Assembly (NCBI GenBank): GCA_007570785.1 | Contig: ML660211.1 | Span: 869,698 to 933,697, forward strand | Direction of reading: 5' to 3' | Length of the DNA stretch: 64,000 nucleotides | DNA from: Antilocapra americana | Taxonomy: Eukaryota; Chordata; Mammalia; Artiodactyla; Antilocapridae | Shown: positions 9,906 to 21,261 of the stretch, in pieces | How the letters are laid out: each line of letters opens with the position of its first letter | Position numbering within the stretch: the stretch's first letter is position 1 | Translations under genes and position numbers: made by a program | The notes under the pieces: model-generated | Databases searched by the model: none | What the model was told of the DNA's origin: nothing | The model's input: only the letters and a program-made list of their open reading frames with translations

Positions 9906-12039
9906 ATTTCCTTGCCACATTATTACCTTGCAACATTACCGCAACATTCACCTGTTGGCCTCCACTCAGTTATCCTGATCCATCCATCCAATTACCTCAT
10001 ATATGTTACTAAGAAAGTCAGAATCTGAGTTTTCTATGAGACCACTGACCTAGGGAGATTTTGGCTATTCCAAAGATAACCTTATTTTGACTTCATAACA
10101 AGTTATACACATTATGCAATTTTTAATGTAAATACACACAATTACTAAATCCAATCATGGTTCCTATGAAAATGTGTTTATGTGAACAAGGAACAATTCT
10201 ATACAAATTAGGGAGTTACTGTGGATGAATAGATAATCCAAAGAGTTTCTAGTATCAGGCACCACATCCTCTTCCCAGAAAATATATAATAATACCTTCA
10301 GGAATCTTAGGCCAAACACAGAATAAAGTATGAAAAGATGGTACAGATGTCATTTCATTACCCATCTGGACTTCCGGGTTTGAGATTTTCTGAGATTTAT
10401 TATTTGTATCCCCAAAAACTTAAATACAAAGTTTATATACAAGGAAGCCAGCTTGAATGTCTGACTTTCTCCCCTCATGTACAAGTCACAGCTTCCCAAA
10501 GAGAAAGAGGCAGAGTCCGCACTGACTAACATATTGGGAAAGCAACATCTGTTCTGAGTTGCTGGATTTACCCCCGCCCCTGACACACATTTTTTTTTTT
10601 TTTGCTGAGCCCATACATACTTATCCTGACAGCTGTGTGAGTCACTGACCTAATCATCTGTGGCCAGAGTAATAGGATTGGTTTTATTTTCAGAAAAGAA
10701 TACAAGACGAGACAAATTGATCCACTCTGATCTTTGGGGTTAGGAGCAATTTGAGGTCTTAGGACTTCCATCTCTTGGGACACACTTTTCAAAGTGATCA
10801 CGGAGGAGCCACAGACAGACAAAAAGAAAGCTACAATTTGTCATACAGTGAAAAGATCACAGGCATAGTGAAATGTTCTACACTGTAACTGTAATTCAGT
10901 AAATGTTTGCTTTCAAAATTAAAAGACCTAGCTCCACTAAACACTCTCTAAACATGGGTCTTAAAACACATGCATGAATTAAAAAACAATTTCTTATCTA
11001 TTCTACCACAATTTGCCATTATTATTATTTTTTAAAAAATTTTCTTTAGGACTTTCCTTTTGCCTGAGGAAAAGAGTAAATAAACATCTACCAGATTTAG
11101 TTCTGGGTAGTGCATTTCAGTTCCCCAGAGAGAAGAGACAAGGATTCTAAATGGTTTTCATCTCTAGCAAAACAAAGATATTAGGAAGTTGGATGCAGCC
11201 TCGCTTTTAATGGGTCTCAGAGGCAATTAAGTCAGTGGACATTAATAGAGGGGAGATGAGGCATTACAAAAATTCATATCTTACTTTAATGTTCATAATA
11301 TTTCTAAATAGGCATTAACATCTTAAAACCAAAAGTAAAATATGAATCTATTAGTCATATTTTAAACTAACAAATCATTTAAATTGGACAGTTGAGAGTT
11401 GTAAAATAATATGCAAACTTGTAAATATATTGAATCAGTCTGCAAAGGGGAAAAAAAGCGATTAACTTTCCAAATGCCATAATAAATGTAGATTTAAAAT
11501 GATATTATAATTTCTGTATTGAGCAATATTGCGAACTAAGTGCTCAAAATTCTTTTAAGCACACCATACCTAAAAATGCTGGATAAAATAATAAGGAAAA
11601 AGATAAAGTGAACCAAGTCCACAGCCCTCTCCCCATTCTTCCTAAACTCTTCTCCCCAAAATAAAGAGGAATCCATAGATGCGGCTGCACACTAGAGCTA
11701 CAGAGAAGGCAGGTACCCTGGCAGAGAAATGAGTCATTACAGAACTTGAAGTTAATAATTCCAAGAAGTAAAATCCTTAATGAGTCACTAGGGGGCGGTG
11801 GGGGCAGAGTAGGAAGCAAAAGAAAACAATCCCAAGCAAACAAACAAAACTTTGTCTCAGCAAGGGAGAAAAGGAAGACATTGCCCTGTTTTGCCCTTAG
11901 TCATAATTGCACAGGAAGAAAGAATAAACATTTGCCAGGAGAATTTGTAATCACAATTTGACACAAGCAAAGATTTATACTATCCATTGGTCTTAATAAT
12001 TCCATACTGAAATATAGTCTAGACATAACAGAAAAGAGA
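9906..12039. other. unassigned AT-rich stretch
   Basis: No gene or nameable repeat is visible. Poly-T at 10590-10603 may be the tail of an old antisense retrocopy. ORFs of 63-99 codons on both strands (for example 11544-11843 minus) have no family signature and look like chance. Confidence 0.45.
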
Positions 12040-12245
12040 AAATGAGGTCGCTCAGTCATGTCCGACTCTTTGCAACCCCATGTACTGTAGCCTACCAGGC
12101 TCCTCCATCCATGGAATTTTCCAAGCAAGAGTACTGGAGTGAGTTGCCATTTCCTTCTCCAGAAGATCTTCCTGACCCAGTGATTGAACTCAGGTCTCCT
12201 GCATTGCAGGCAGACTCTTTAACCATCTGAGCCACCAGGGAACTC
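12040..12245 (-). mobile_element. Bov-tA SINE, antisense
   Basis: The reverse complement of Bov-tA is clear, from 'ggtcgctcagtcatgtccga' to 'tgagccaccagggaa'. It is a complete and fairly young-looking copy. Confidence 0.95.
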
Positions 12246-12599
12246 AACTGGAAGGACCAAATTCAAATATTCTGAAGAGACACAATTTTTAAAATCAGGA
12301 CTTAAAAAATCAGCAAAGATAAAATTTAATGCAATATGAACAAGCAATAACAAATCAGTAAATACACACAAAAAATCTATAGTTAAAAATATAAACTATA
12401 ATATTAGTAGTATTACTAACTAGCAAAATCAATAATTCATAGCCCAGGTCTGCAACAACTATACATAGAAAGTCATAAAAAGACTTTAAGGTATTTTGAA
12501 AGATATAAAAATATTTTGACTGTATGAGTAAAAATAGACTCTTAAAATGGATACATGAGATCTGAGGAACAAAGAGTGTCTATAAATAAAATTTTAATA
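12246..12599. other. no recognised feature
   Basis: This AT-rich stretch precedes an L1M fragment. It may be more of the same L1, but I cannot align it. Confidence 0.4.
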
Positions 12600-13005
12600 A
12601 TTGAAATTAGAATGTCAGTGTCTAGGTGAAAGCAAAATGTGCATAGCTAAATATTGAAAGGCAGATATGAAGACATATAAAATACTACATAAAATATAAG
12701 ATGAAAAAGATGAAACATAAGTTAGAAAATACTGAAGAGTTCTAACAATTGCCTGACTAGAATTTCAAAAGGAAATAATGGTGAATATAAGACAGTATTT
12801 GAAAAAAATAGTGACTAAGGATTTAATTAGCTGGTAAAAAGATAATAATCCTAAAGTTAAAGAATAGCTCCCCCAATTTTAAACAATATCAAAAAAAATC
12901 TATACTGAGGCATATGAAGGAGAAAGCAATGTTAAAACATCCAAAAAGAAAAGATATCTGATTTCCAATGGAAAAAATTACATTGATAGTTGACTCTCTA
13001 TAGCA
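12600..13005 (+). mobile_element. old L1 (L1M-type) 5'/ORF1-region fragment
   Basis: Phrases such as 'ttctaaac'-like 'ttttaaacaatatcaaaaaa', 'tatactgaggcatatgaagg' and 'ccaatggaaaaaattacatt' match the ORF1-proximal part of old mammalian L1. The fragment is diverged and non-coding. Confidence 0.55.
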
Positions 13006-13079
13006 CTGATTTTCACACTGTGTCCAGCCCTGAAGGTCAAAATTCTTTTTGTAATGTTACTGCATTCATTCTCTCTGTT

Positions 13080-14450
13080 GCGATAACCTTGCTTTTTTAT
13101 TTATAATATTATTGATTTTTGTTCTTTTCTTTTACTGTTTAGTCAGTCAGGTTATTTTGAGGATTTGTAAACATTGTTGATCTTTTCAAAGAATTAGCTC
13201 TTGTCTTTTAAACTTCTCTGTCATGCATCTGTTTTTTTTATTTCATTGATTTCTGCTCTTTATTATTTATTTCCTTCCAGTTACTTGGTTTCACTTTACT
13301 TTTCCTTCCCAGGCTTGGAAATGAAGATCCTTAGGTCCCTGAATTTAAAAGCACTAAAGATAGTAGTCTTTTCCTCTATAAATTGCTTTGCCTATATTTC
13401 CTGAGTACTGGTATCAGATGATGTCTGTCCATTCCCTTCAAAACACTTTCTGTTATCACTTTTCATTTCATCTTTGGCCCATGAATTGTTTAAAAACACA
13501 GTGCCTACTTTCCAGATATTAGGATGTTTCTAGATATCTTGTTGTTGATTTCTAATTCAATTTTGTTATGATCAGAAGGCATTGTATATTTTCAGTTCTT
13601 GTAAGTTTATGGAGATCTATTTTATGGCAAAGCTTGTGCTCTATGGTCTATGTTGGTGAATACATAATGGGAACTCCAAGAAAATCGAGTATTCTCCAGT
13701 TAGTGAATACATTGTTCTAAAAATGTCAGCTAGATCAAGGATTTGCCAATCTTGTTCAAATCTTTCAGACTTATTTTTTTGCAATTTTTATTAATCAGGT
13801 GCCAAAAATTCTATTCTATGTTTTGAGACTCATAGACACGTGTCTTGTTAAGTTCCTTTTTTGATTGTGTAATACTGATTTTATCATTATTTTGATGTTT
13901 TATGTCATTAAAATATGATTTCTTTACTTTGGTAGGCAAAATAGTGATGCCATGTTCTCTTATCCTCTTTGAGGAACTGTGCTTATTAGCTGAAATGTTT
14001 AGAATAATAAAATATGAGTAACTGTTGATAAACTTATTTTATGTGTTTGAGGTTTGTTTTCCTTTACCTCATGGTGCATACTTATAATAGCTCATCTAAA
14101 GCCTTTGTCTAGTAAAATTTGAGAAACTAAAGAAAATAAATAAAATAAAGCCTTTGTCTAATAGTTCCAACATTGAAACAGCTAAGTACTGGCATGTGTT
14201 CACTGTTTATTCTCCCCTGTTGCTTAAATGTCAAAAATCATCTGCATTATATTCTGGATAATGTGAATTCTATACGAGATAGTTGTCTAATTTTGTTTCA
14301 TCAGCACATATTCGAAGTCAGATTCAGTGGTTCTGTTTCCCACTTAAGTGGTGGCTTAAGTCTTCATTTGGCTCTCAATGTATTTGCTCTGCTGGATTTT
14401 GTCTGCCATTTCCATGCATGCTTCCCAAAGTCTTTGTAAATGTTCAATGT
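13080..14450 (-). mobile_element. old L1 (L1M-type) fragment, mainly ORF2, antisense
   Basis: The + strand reads the reverse complement of L1 ORF2. Characteristic phrases include 'gatcttttcaaagaattagc', 'atttcattgatttctgctc', 'ggcccatgaattgtttaaaa' and 'tgatcagaaggcattgtata'. The distal part (14150-14300) has 'tgtctaatagttccaacatt' and 'ttctggataatgtgaattc', also L1M-like. It is highly diverged with no open coding frame. Confidence 0.8.
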
Positions 14451-15096
14451 TATTAAACCTGCACTTCTTTAATAAGTTTGGGCTTCTAGACATGAGGCTC
14501 TTAGACACCAAGACTTGTAATGCAAAGAAACAGTATTGAACTCAAGAGCTTCAAGTCTTTCATTAATATATTATCATCTATAACAGTAAGAGTAATGACG
14601 GCTGTTGACTCAGATCACAGGAGCTTCATAGTTCTGGCCCTGTGGTGTAGACTTTTCATCAGAGTAATACAAGATGAAATATTCTTGGAGAAGTGCAACC
14701 ATTAGGAAAGTCAAGCTTTGATTTTTTTTTTTAATACTTAGACAGCTGCTTCTTAATTTGTACAAGTTAAGTCCAGAGACACCCAACTCATGGCAGAACC
14801 TTTTGAATTCTTCTTAATGAAATAAAATCTGCTTCCTCAGTATACTCAAAAGTATTTATTTGAATGAAAGAGAAAATAAATGAGTTATTCTTATAGCAAC
14901 ATAAGCCCTTATAGAATTAAATAATTTGTTTTATTAAATTTTCATCAGTGCATTTGTTTTTCCTAAAGAGGTAGGAACTGAATAGAGAGAAACAAAACAA
15001 AAGTGAGTTGTTATATTCTTGGAAATACCTAAATATTCAAAAGCAAGGAGATGATTTAATAAATAAACCTCGAGTGCACATATTTCCTGATTTTGG
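14451..15096. other. no recognised feature
   Basis: This AT-rich stretch contains a T-run near 14722 and no credible ORF or nameable repeat. Confidence 0.5.
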
Positions 15097-15520
15097 ATAT
15101 TATGGGTTGAATTGTTTCTACTCAGAAAATATACCCTGGAGTCTAAACTCCTAGCACCACAGAATGTGATTTTATTGGAGATCATCAAGTTTCAATGAGA
15201 TCAGTAGTGAGCATGCTAGTCCAATGTGATGGGTGTCCTTATAAGAAAAGGAAGTTTGAACAACACAGACACAGTGAGAACGCCATGTAAAGATGAAGAG
15301 TTTTCTTAGGCAGAACAATATCTACACCAAGGAATGACAGTGATCATCAGGAAATCACCAGAAGCTAGGAGAGAGGCAAGTACAGATCACAAGAGGGACC
15401 AACCAAGCTGACACCTTGATCTCTGATGTCTAGTCCCCTCAAGTGTAAAGCAATCATATCTACTGTTTAAGAGATTCAACTTGTGGAATTTTGTTATAGC
15501 AGCCTTAGCAACCTCATACA
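15097..15520 (+). mobile_element. MLT1-type LTR (ERVL-MaLR)
   Basis: A 424-bp block runs from 'tatgggttgaattgtttc' through 'cacagaatgtgatttt', 'gggtgtccttataagaaaag' and 'acaccttgatctctgatg' to 'cttagcaacctcatacag'. This is the order of an MLT1 LTR. It is a non-coding solo LTR; no internal gag- or pol-like sequence is attached. Confidence 0.85.
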
Positions 15521-17449
15521 GGAGCCGAGATATCTAGTTATTTTTCTACGTAAAAATATTTTGCTCTTAATACTACTGTCCTTATGAAATAGTTAATACT
15601 GATATTTTTGAAAGCATAGAATTCATCAAAAGATCATGTGTTAGAAACATCTCACAAATTCTCAGTTTGCTTATATATGTAATCATTAAACATATTTGTG
15701 AAGTTTATTTTTCATTATCATAGAAAAAGATAATTTATGTCATCATTATATTCTAGATAATTAATAAAAGGGCAAATATCATTTGATTCTAGAAATTATA
15801 AAAACTTTTGTACATAATGTATTTGATTTATGACCATCAGCTTCAAGAAATTATAACAAAAATAAAGCTCTCAGAATGAGAAAAATAGAGAACCCAATTT
15901 GGTGTTATAATACTAAATTAAAATCAGTTACACTCCTGTTTGCCCAACACAAGGGATATAACACACAAATATAGAAGTAATGAGAAAACTGTTACAGACT
16001 TGCAAGGTATCTTCAGAGGACTAATAAAATAGAATTGCATTCTGTATTTATTGATTCCATGATTTTCTCCCCATCTTCATCTTGGGAATATACATGAATA
16101 ATTCAATCAATAGTTAAGTTTTATTTTTGTGTGTTTTAAAACATTTTGCTGGTTCAAAATGTTTAACAACAGGGTCCAAATATAGGATATCAGACTGGTT
16201 ACCCTCAGCAAAAAAATTAAAAAAAAATTTTTGAAATCTAATCATTAATTTGGGTTTGACTATGGCACTTATTACATAAAGATGAAGTACTCAACTAGTA
16301 AATAACTATTATCTTTTGCCTCCATTTAGTAATAAATTACTAAAGCATAAAAGTGTATATAATCTGGGTGAAATTATTTTCCAGTTACAGCATAAGTTGC
16401 ATGTCAGTACCTGATAGTAGCAGCAATAGGATTTAACTTGTTTTTAAATGTTTAAGAGAAACCTTTATGTTGTTTAAATCTAGCAGCTTACTAAGACAGA
16501 TGTGTTTGTTCAATTTTCAGAAGAGATAACAGCTGCTTAAATTCAAAAAGACATTGGTGATTTTAAATAGCAAAGATGAAAGTTGATTTCCCAGTCTTAC
16601 TTTCTTGCCAAGCAGCTGAGAAGCCATAAGGTACACTTACCTAATTGGTGCCAATTAACTACCAAGTGAGTTCAGTTTAGTGCTGAATCCAGTACAGCTT
16701 CAGAAACCTATACCAGTCACTGACCCATCAGACACACCTTCAGAAATGCTACAAACAAAACGTGAGTGGCAACTCCTCCAATGTCTCACTGTCAAGGGAA
16801 ATGTGTGCTTAATATCAATATATACTCTATGGGAGTTCCCATTCTGCCTGTGAGATCTGATCGGCCCCTACCACCCATCTCTCTCACCAATCACAATAGT
16901 AAATGTGGATACATTAGAGAAGAAAACAAACAAATAACACGAATTGAGGACCCTGGAAGGTAAACAAGAGCAGAATAGTAATGGGAATGAGTTAAGAGTT
17001 GGAGAAGCAACCCAGTTGCATTTTTGTTTCTTCTTCCAAGGTTATTAACAAGGGTGGACACCAATTGCACAGGGGTATGTAGCACCCACAGCTAAAACTT
17101 TGGCAGAAAATTAAGATATTTCTCTCAGGGAACAATGGAAAAAAGTTAGTTAGGCCAGAGCATGCAAGAAAATCCTAAAGGAGGGGAAGCTGGCATTTCT
17201 GTGTAGAAGCACACAAAATTCCCAGCCTAACGTGTGAGCCACGTTTGCTCTGCACAAACCCATATTAGCATAGGAACAATTCTGAGCACTCAGCTGACAT
17301 CTGAACCACCTGCAGAATCAGCCTAACCCCTGAACCTCGCAGGTTCAAATAAGCATGCCTCACAGGCCAAAATATGCATGACTAACGTTTTGAGAAAACA
17401 GCTGAGATTTGAACCATGGCAACAAAAGGTAAACCACAATAGGCAGCCT
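15521..17449. other. unassigned AT-rich stretch
   Basis: I cannot name any repeat here. The part at 16600-17440 is less AT-rich and contains loosely repeated phrases ('cagctgacatctgaaccacc', 'cagctgagatttgaaccatg'). These might be an unrecognised LTR or a local duplication. No credible ORF is present. Confidence 0.4.
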
Positions 17450-17561
17450 GAACAAAATAAACTGTATCTTCTACAGAAACAAACCATCAGTGTTCTCCAC
17501 AGGATTAAAACAAAACCCAGATCACAACATCCAGGATGTAATAATAATAATATGAATAATA
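17450..17561 (+). mobile_element. old L1 5'-region fragment (left part of a split element)
   Basis: The phrase 'acccagatcacaacatccag' belongs to the 5' region of an old L1. The same element resumes at 17676 after the inserted L1 3' end. Confidence 0.6.
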
Positions 17562-17675
17562 ATTCTTTGCATGTATATGTATGGCTAAATCCCTTCGTTG
17601 TTCACCTGAAACTATCAAAACATTGTTAATCAGCTATACCTCAATATAAAATAAAATGTTAAAAAAAATAATTTT
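17562..17675 (+). mobile_element. artiodactyl L1 3' end, 5'-truncated, nested in older L1
   Basis: The phrase 'ttcacctgaaactatcaaaa' followed by 'aatcagctatacctcaatat' and an A-rich tail is the 3' terminus of an artiodactyl L1. It interrupts an older L1 and is only about 110 bp long. Confidence 0.75.
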
Positions 17676-17960
17676 TAACACACCAAGACTGAGGAAAATA
17701 TGAGTCACTTTTGGGAAAAGGCAACCAAAGGTGACACAGACTCTGGGATGACTCAGATGATAAAATTATTTGTTACAGATTTTAAAGAAGCTATTATGAA
17801 ACTATGTTTTATGTGGTAAAGGAACACTATTTAAGATACATTTTAAAAGGTAGAAATTTTAAGCCAAGAAATATAAAAGTTTATAAGAAAGGCAAAATGG
17901 AAATTTTACAAATAAAAATTATTTAAATAAAAATCTCATTGGACACTCCATGAAGATATG
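17676..17960 (+). mobile_element. old L1 5'-region fragment (right part of a split element)
   Basis: The sequence continues the L1 5' region with 'gggatgactcagatgataaa', 'tttaaagaagctattatgaa' and 'aaaatggaaattttacaaat'. No coding frame survives. Confidence 0.6.
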
Positions 17961-18344
17961 CCATTTGTCTTCAAACTACACAGTCTTTAAACAGAACTAA
18001 TTAACAGTTTCTGCTCAGAATAGGTTCATGAAATATTTAATGAATAAAATCTTAAAGGTTTGAAAAAGCAAATATTATTCAAAATATTTTAAATATAGCA
18101 TATAATTCACATAAACTGAAAAATGTATATGAAAGCACATATAAATTTCTAATGGAGAAACCTCAGTGCTTTATAAGAAGGATAAACCACATGATCATCT
18201 TTATAATTTGAAATGGTAAATATCTCATACTAAAGTAATCTATTAAATGTCTTAGATACACAAAACAATTAAACTTTTCTCATATATCTTGAATCTTCTT
18301 GTAAGGGAACTGGAAGTTGCAACTCTGTTCTAAACACAAGTAAA
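17961..18344. other. no recognised feature
   Basis: This AT-rich stretch lies between two L1-derived blocks. It may be decayed L1 but cannot be aligned by eye. Confidence 0.45.
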
Positions 18345-18904
18345 AGCCTGAACAAACTAAAAGATCAACAACTTGTTTAAAAGAAAAATAAGGCCACAGA
18401 GCAAACAACTGGGCCCAAAACTGGAGAGACAGAAAGGCAGACAAAGAATCACAACTCACCGGAGCAGAAAGTCATGAGCTGAAACTCCACCAAACTCATC
18501 CCAGAGGGAAAAAGCCTGACTGTAGGTAACTAAATGGTGGAGGCTCAGACTGGACAAGTCCAAGGGCATCGTGTCTGCTATCAAGAGAAAAATTATAAGT
18601 CATATCAAAGACAGCAATTACAGCTTAAAGAGGCAGAAGAAATACCAGAATTTAGACAAGGCAGTGATACTGGAATTAGTACACTGAGAATTTGAAACAA
18701 CTACGATTACTTTGCTAAGGGGTCTAATAGGTAAGTAGATGACATTCAAGAGCAGAAGGGCATTATAAGCAGAAAATTGGGAATCTTAAGAAAGGGCTAA
18801 AGAAGGAAATCAAGAGATAAAAGACACTACAGCTGAAATGAAGAATGACTCTTATGGGTTCATTAGTTGACTGGACACAGCTGAAGTAAGAATCACTGAG
18901 CTAC
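18345..18904 (+). mobile_element. L1 5'/ORF1-proximal region (left part, host of nested insertions)
   Basis: The phrases 'gaatttgaaacaactacgat', 'gctaaggggtctaataggta' and 'gttgactggacacagctgaa' match the L1 segment leading into ORF1. The element is interrupted at 18904 and resumes at 19319. Confidence 0.75.
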
Positions 18905-19318
18905 AGGATGTCAAAAGTTCATATATGTATGCAATAAAATCAATGAATGACTGAAGCCATAATAAGTAAAAGCTTATTGTACACACACCAAAAAGACAGT
19001 TCCTGAACCAAAGCACTCTAACCAAAACATGGAATGAGGCTCAGGGTCCTTTGTTGTAAAGTGGTTTACATAGTAAGAAGTCAATGATTGTTTATAATAT
19101 TAAAATTTCCTTAAATGATGGAGAATTATTCACTGGTTACCTCATATGAACTTTGGTAAAAATTTACATTTTGATTATAATTTTGAGAGGCATACAAGAT
19201 ATGGCCCTGGTCAACTTAGCCTAGTGGAATAAGCTAAATTAAGCTTTGTTTGTACAAATAACCTGGTTTTGTCTACACAGGGAATTTTCAAGGCTGGCCT
19301 CTTTTAATTTAACAAGGA
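18905..19318 (-). mobile_element. probable solo LTR with 4-bp target-site duplication
   Basis: A 406-bp segment (18909-19314) begins 'tgtcaaaag' and ends 'atttaaca', so it has TG...CA ends inside short imperfect inverted repeats. It is flanked on both sides by 'agga'. Removing it and one 'agga' rejoins the L1 reading '...ctacagga|tacatcaatag'. Strand is inferred from a minus-strand 'acaataagctttt' polyadenylation-like site. A 4-bp TSD fits an ERV1-type LTR. No coding sequence is present. Confidence 0.6.
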
Positions 19319-19395
19319 TACATCAATAGAATCCTTGAAAACTTAAAAGTAAAGAGAACAGAGTCTGGAAAAAACATAATATCTAGAAACTGAAA
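19319..19395 (+). mobile_element. L1 continuation after the LTR
   Basis: The phrase 'catcaatagaatccttgaaa' continues the L1 that was interrupted at 18904, up to the next Bov-tA insertion. Confidence 0.6.
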
Positions 19396-19580
19396 GTGAA
19401 AGTCATTCAGTCATGCCCAACTCTTTGCGACTCCAGAATTCTGGAATTCTGGAATTCTCTAGGCCAGAATACTGGAGTGGGTAGCCTTTTCCTTTTCCAG
19501 AGGATCTTCTCAACCCAGTTTTTGAACACAGGTCTTCCAGATTGCAGGTGGATTCTTTACTAGTTGAGCCACAAGGGAAC
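19396..19580 (-). mobile_element. Bov-tA SINE, antisense, with local tandem duplication
   Basis: The reverse complement of Bov-tA is clear from 'agtcattcagtcatgcccaa' to 'ttgagccacaagggaac'. The middle has an 8-bp unit ('gaattctg') repeated nearly three times at 19435-19460, replacing the usual 'catgggattctc'. Confidence 0.9.
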
Positions 19581-19647
19581 AGTGGACAACTACGATAGAT
19601 ATAACATACATGAACAGGCATACCAGAGGTGAAAGTGAAAAGGGCTT

Positions 19648-19815
19648 CCCTTATGGCTCAGCTGGTAAAGAATCCACCTGCAATGCAGGAGACCTGGGTT
19701 CCATCCCTGGGTTGGGAAGATCCCCTGGAGAAAGGAAAGGCTACCCACTCCAGTATTCTGGCCTGAATCCCATCCTAGTATTCAGTCCTGAATTCCCACT
19801 CCAGTATTTCTGACC
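19648..19815 (+). mobile_element. Bov-tA SINE, 5' part with scrambled 3' side
   Basis: The 5' tRNA-derived part is intact ('ggcttcccttatggctcag' to 'ccactccagtattctgg'). After that the sequence repeats 'cccactccagtat'-like units and lacks the normal BovB-derived tail, which is replaced by an A-rich stretch. An internal duplication or template switch could explain this. Confidence 0.88.
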
Positions 19816-20111
19816 AGAAAGAGAAAAAAAAAATGAAGAAGAAGAATAAGAAATGTGTAACTAAAAATGACTTAGAAATTTCAATTAATGTTAGATATCA
19901 AACTATAGATCCAAGAAAATATTAGAGCAAAATAAATGCCAGAAAACTAGCCTTATGCATATCACTTTAAAGCTGTAAAAATAATCAAAAATAAAGAAAA
20001 AATTCTGAAAGAGGCTTGAGGGGAAAAGAAAAAAAAAAACACTTTCCTTACAAAGGAATAAAAATAAGCATTACATCCAACTTCTCCAAAACCATTCCAG
20101 CAAGAACAGAA
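19816..20111 (+). mobile_element. L1 continuation (ORF1/inter-ORF region)
   Basis: The phrases 'attctgaaagaggctt' and 'ccattccagcaagaacagaa' match L1 sequence between ORF1 and ORF2. The element resumes after the next SINE with 'atggagtgaaatatttaaaa'. Confidence 0.6.
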
Positions 20112-20337
20112 AGAAAGTGAAAGTGTTAGTCACTCAGTGAAGTCTGATTCTTTGCCATCCTGTGGGCTGTAGCCCACCAGGCTCCTCTGTCTATAGAATT
20201 CTCTAGGTAAGAATACTGGAGTAAGTAGCCATTCCCTTCTCCAAGGGATATTCCCAACCCAGGAATCCAACCAGGGTCTCCTGCATTGCAGGCAGATACT
20301 TTACTATCTGAGAGACCGGGGAAGCTCATGAACAGAA
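20104..20337 (-). mobile_element. Bov-tA SINE, antisense, with 8-bp TSD
   Basis: An antisense Bov-tA (20112-20329) is flanked by 'gaacagaa' at 20104-20111 and 20330-20337. Removing the insert rejoins L1 as 'ccagcaagaacagaatggag', so the insertion into L1 is direct. Confidence 0.9.
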
Positions 20338-20390
20338 TGGAGTGAAATATTTAAAATGCTGAGAAAAAAACTACAATTAGGTAATCTGTT

Positions 20391-20442
20391 TCCCATGTGG
20401 TGCTAGTGGTAAAGAATCCTCCTGCTACTGCAGGAGACACAA
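20391..20442 (+). mobile_element. Bov-tA SINE 5' stub
   Basis: Only the tRNA-derived head is present ('catgtggtgctagtggtaaa' to 'gcaggagacacaaaac'). L1 sequence resumes immediately after it. Confidence 0.7.
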
Positions 20443-21105
20443 AACCCCTTCCCTCAGAAATGGACGGATCCAGCGAGCAGAAAATCAGAAATGACACAGT
20501 TGAACACAACAACAAAATCAATCAACTGGATATAACTGACATCTATAGGCTATTTCAGTTCAACAACAGAACACATTCTTATCAAGTTTACATGGAACAT
20601 TCACCAATATAGGCCAAATACTGAGCAATAAAACTCACCTTAACAATTTTAACATGTAGAAACCATACGATTTCTGCCCTCAAACAAAATGAAACTAAAC
20701 TTGAAATAAATAAAAGAATAACTGGAAAACCCTAAAATATTGGGAGATTTAACAAGATGCATTTAAATCACACATGAGTCAAGGAAGAAATCTCAAGAGA
20801 AAATTTTAAATATTCAAACCAAATTAGGAGTCTCATGCTCTACTGACCAAGATAGCCAGGCAACTTGAACTGAATTAAAATGAAAGCACGATCTATTAAA
20901 ATGTGCAGGATGCATTGAAAACAGTGCTTAAAGGAAATTTTACAGTACTGAATGCATATACTAGAAACGTTGTAAAATCAATCATTTAAGCTTTCCTCTT
21001 AGAAAACTACAAAAAGAATGGCAAGTTAATTCTTGCAAAGTAAGCAGAACAAAAAAGAAATAATAGTAATTAGAATTAAATCATTGAAATCAATGAAATT
21101 GAAAA
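20443..21105 (+). mobile_element. L1 ORF2 fragment (endonuclease/RT boundary)
   Basis: The phrases 'gaaaatcagaaatgacacag', 'atcaactggatataactgac', 'acatggaacattcaccaata' and 'aaggaagaaatctcaagaga' are L1 ORF2 coding sequence. The frame is broken repeatedly. It is the distal part of the L1 that starts at 18345. Confidence 0.85.
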
Positions 21106-21261
21106 ATCATGTTTGGGTCAAGATGGTAGTCTGGAATGACCATGAGCTAATTTCCTCCCACATACACACCAAAATTACAATTATATATAAAATGGCTGTC
21201 ACTGAGAATGACCTTAAGACTAGTGGAATAGATTTTCTACAAGTAAGGTTCATATTTAAGG
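21106..21261 (+). mobile_element. L1 5' end / 5' UTR (left part)
   Basis: The phrase 'ggtcaagatggtagtctgga' followed by 'caccaaaattacaattatat' is typical of a mammalian L1 5' end. It is cut by BovB at about 21262 and resumes near 22022. Confidence 0.6.

Noticed and set aside
12600..14450. Adjacent sense and antisense L1 fragments as a possible twin-primed element
   Set aside because: The sense piece (5' region) lies on the wrong side of the antisense ORF2 piece for 5' inversion, and the pieces are not contiguous in L1 coordinates. They look like two independent old fragments.
15097..19318. Endogenous retrovirus coding genes near the LTRs
   Set aside because: No gag, protease, polymerase or envelope motifs are visible next to the MLT1 LTR or the 406-bp LTR. 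Both appear solo.
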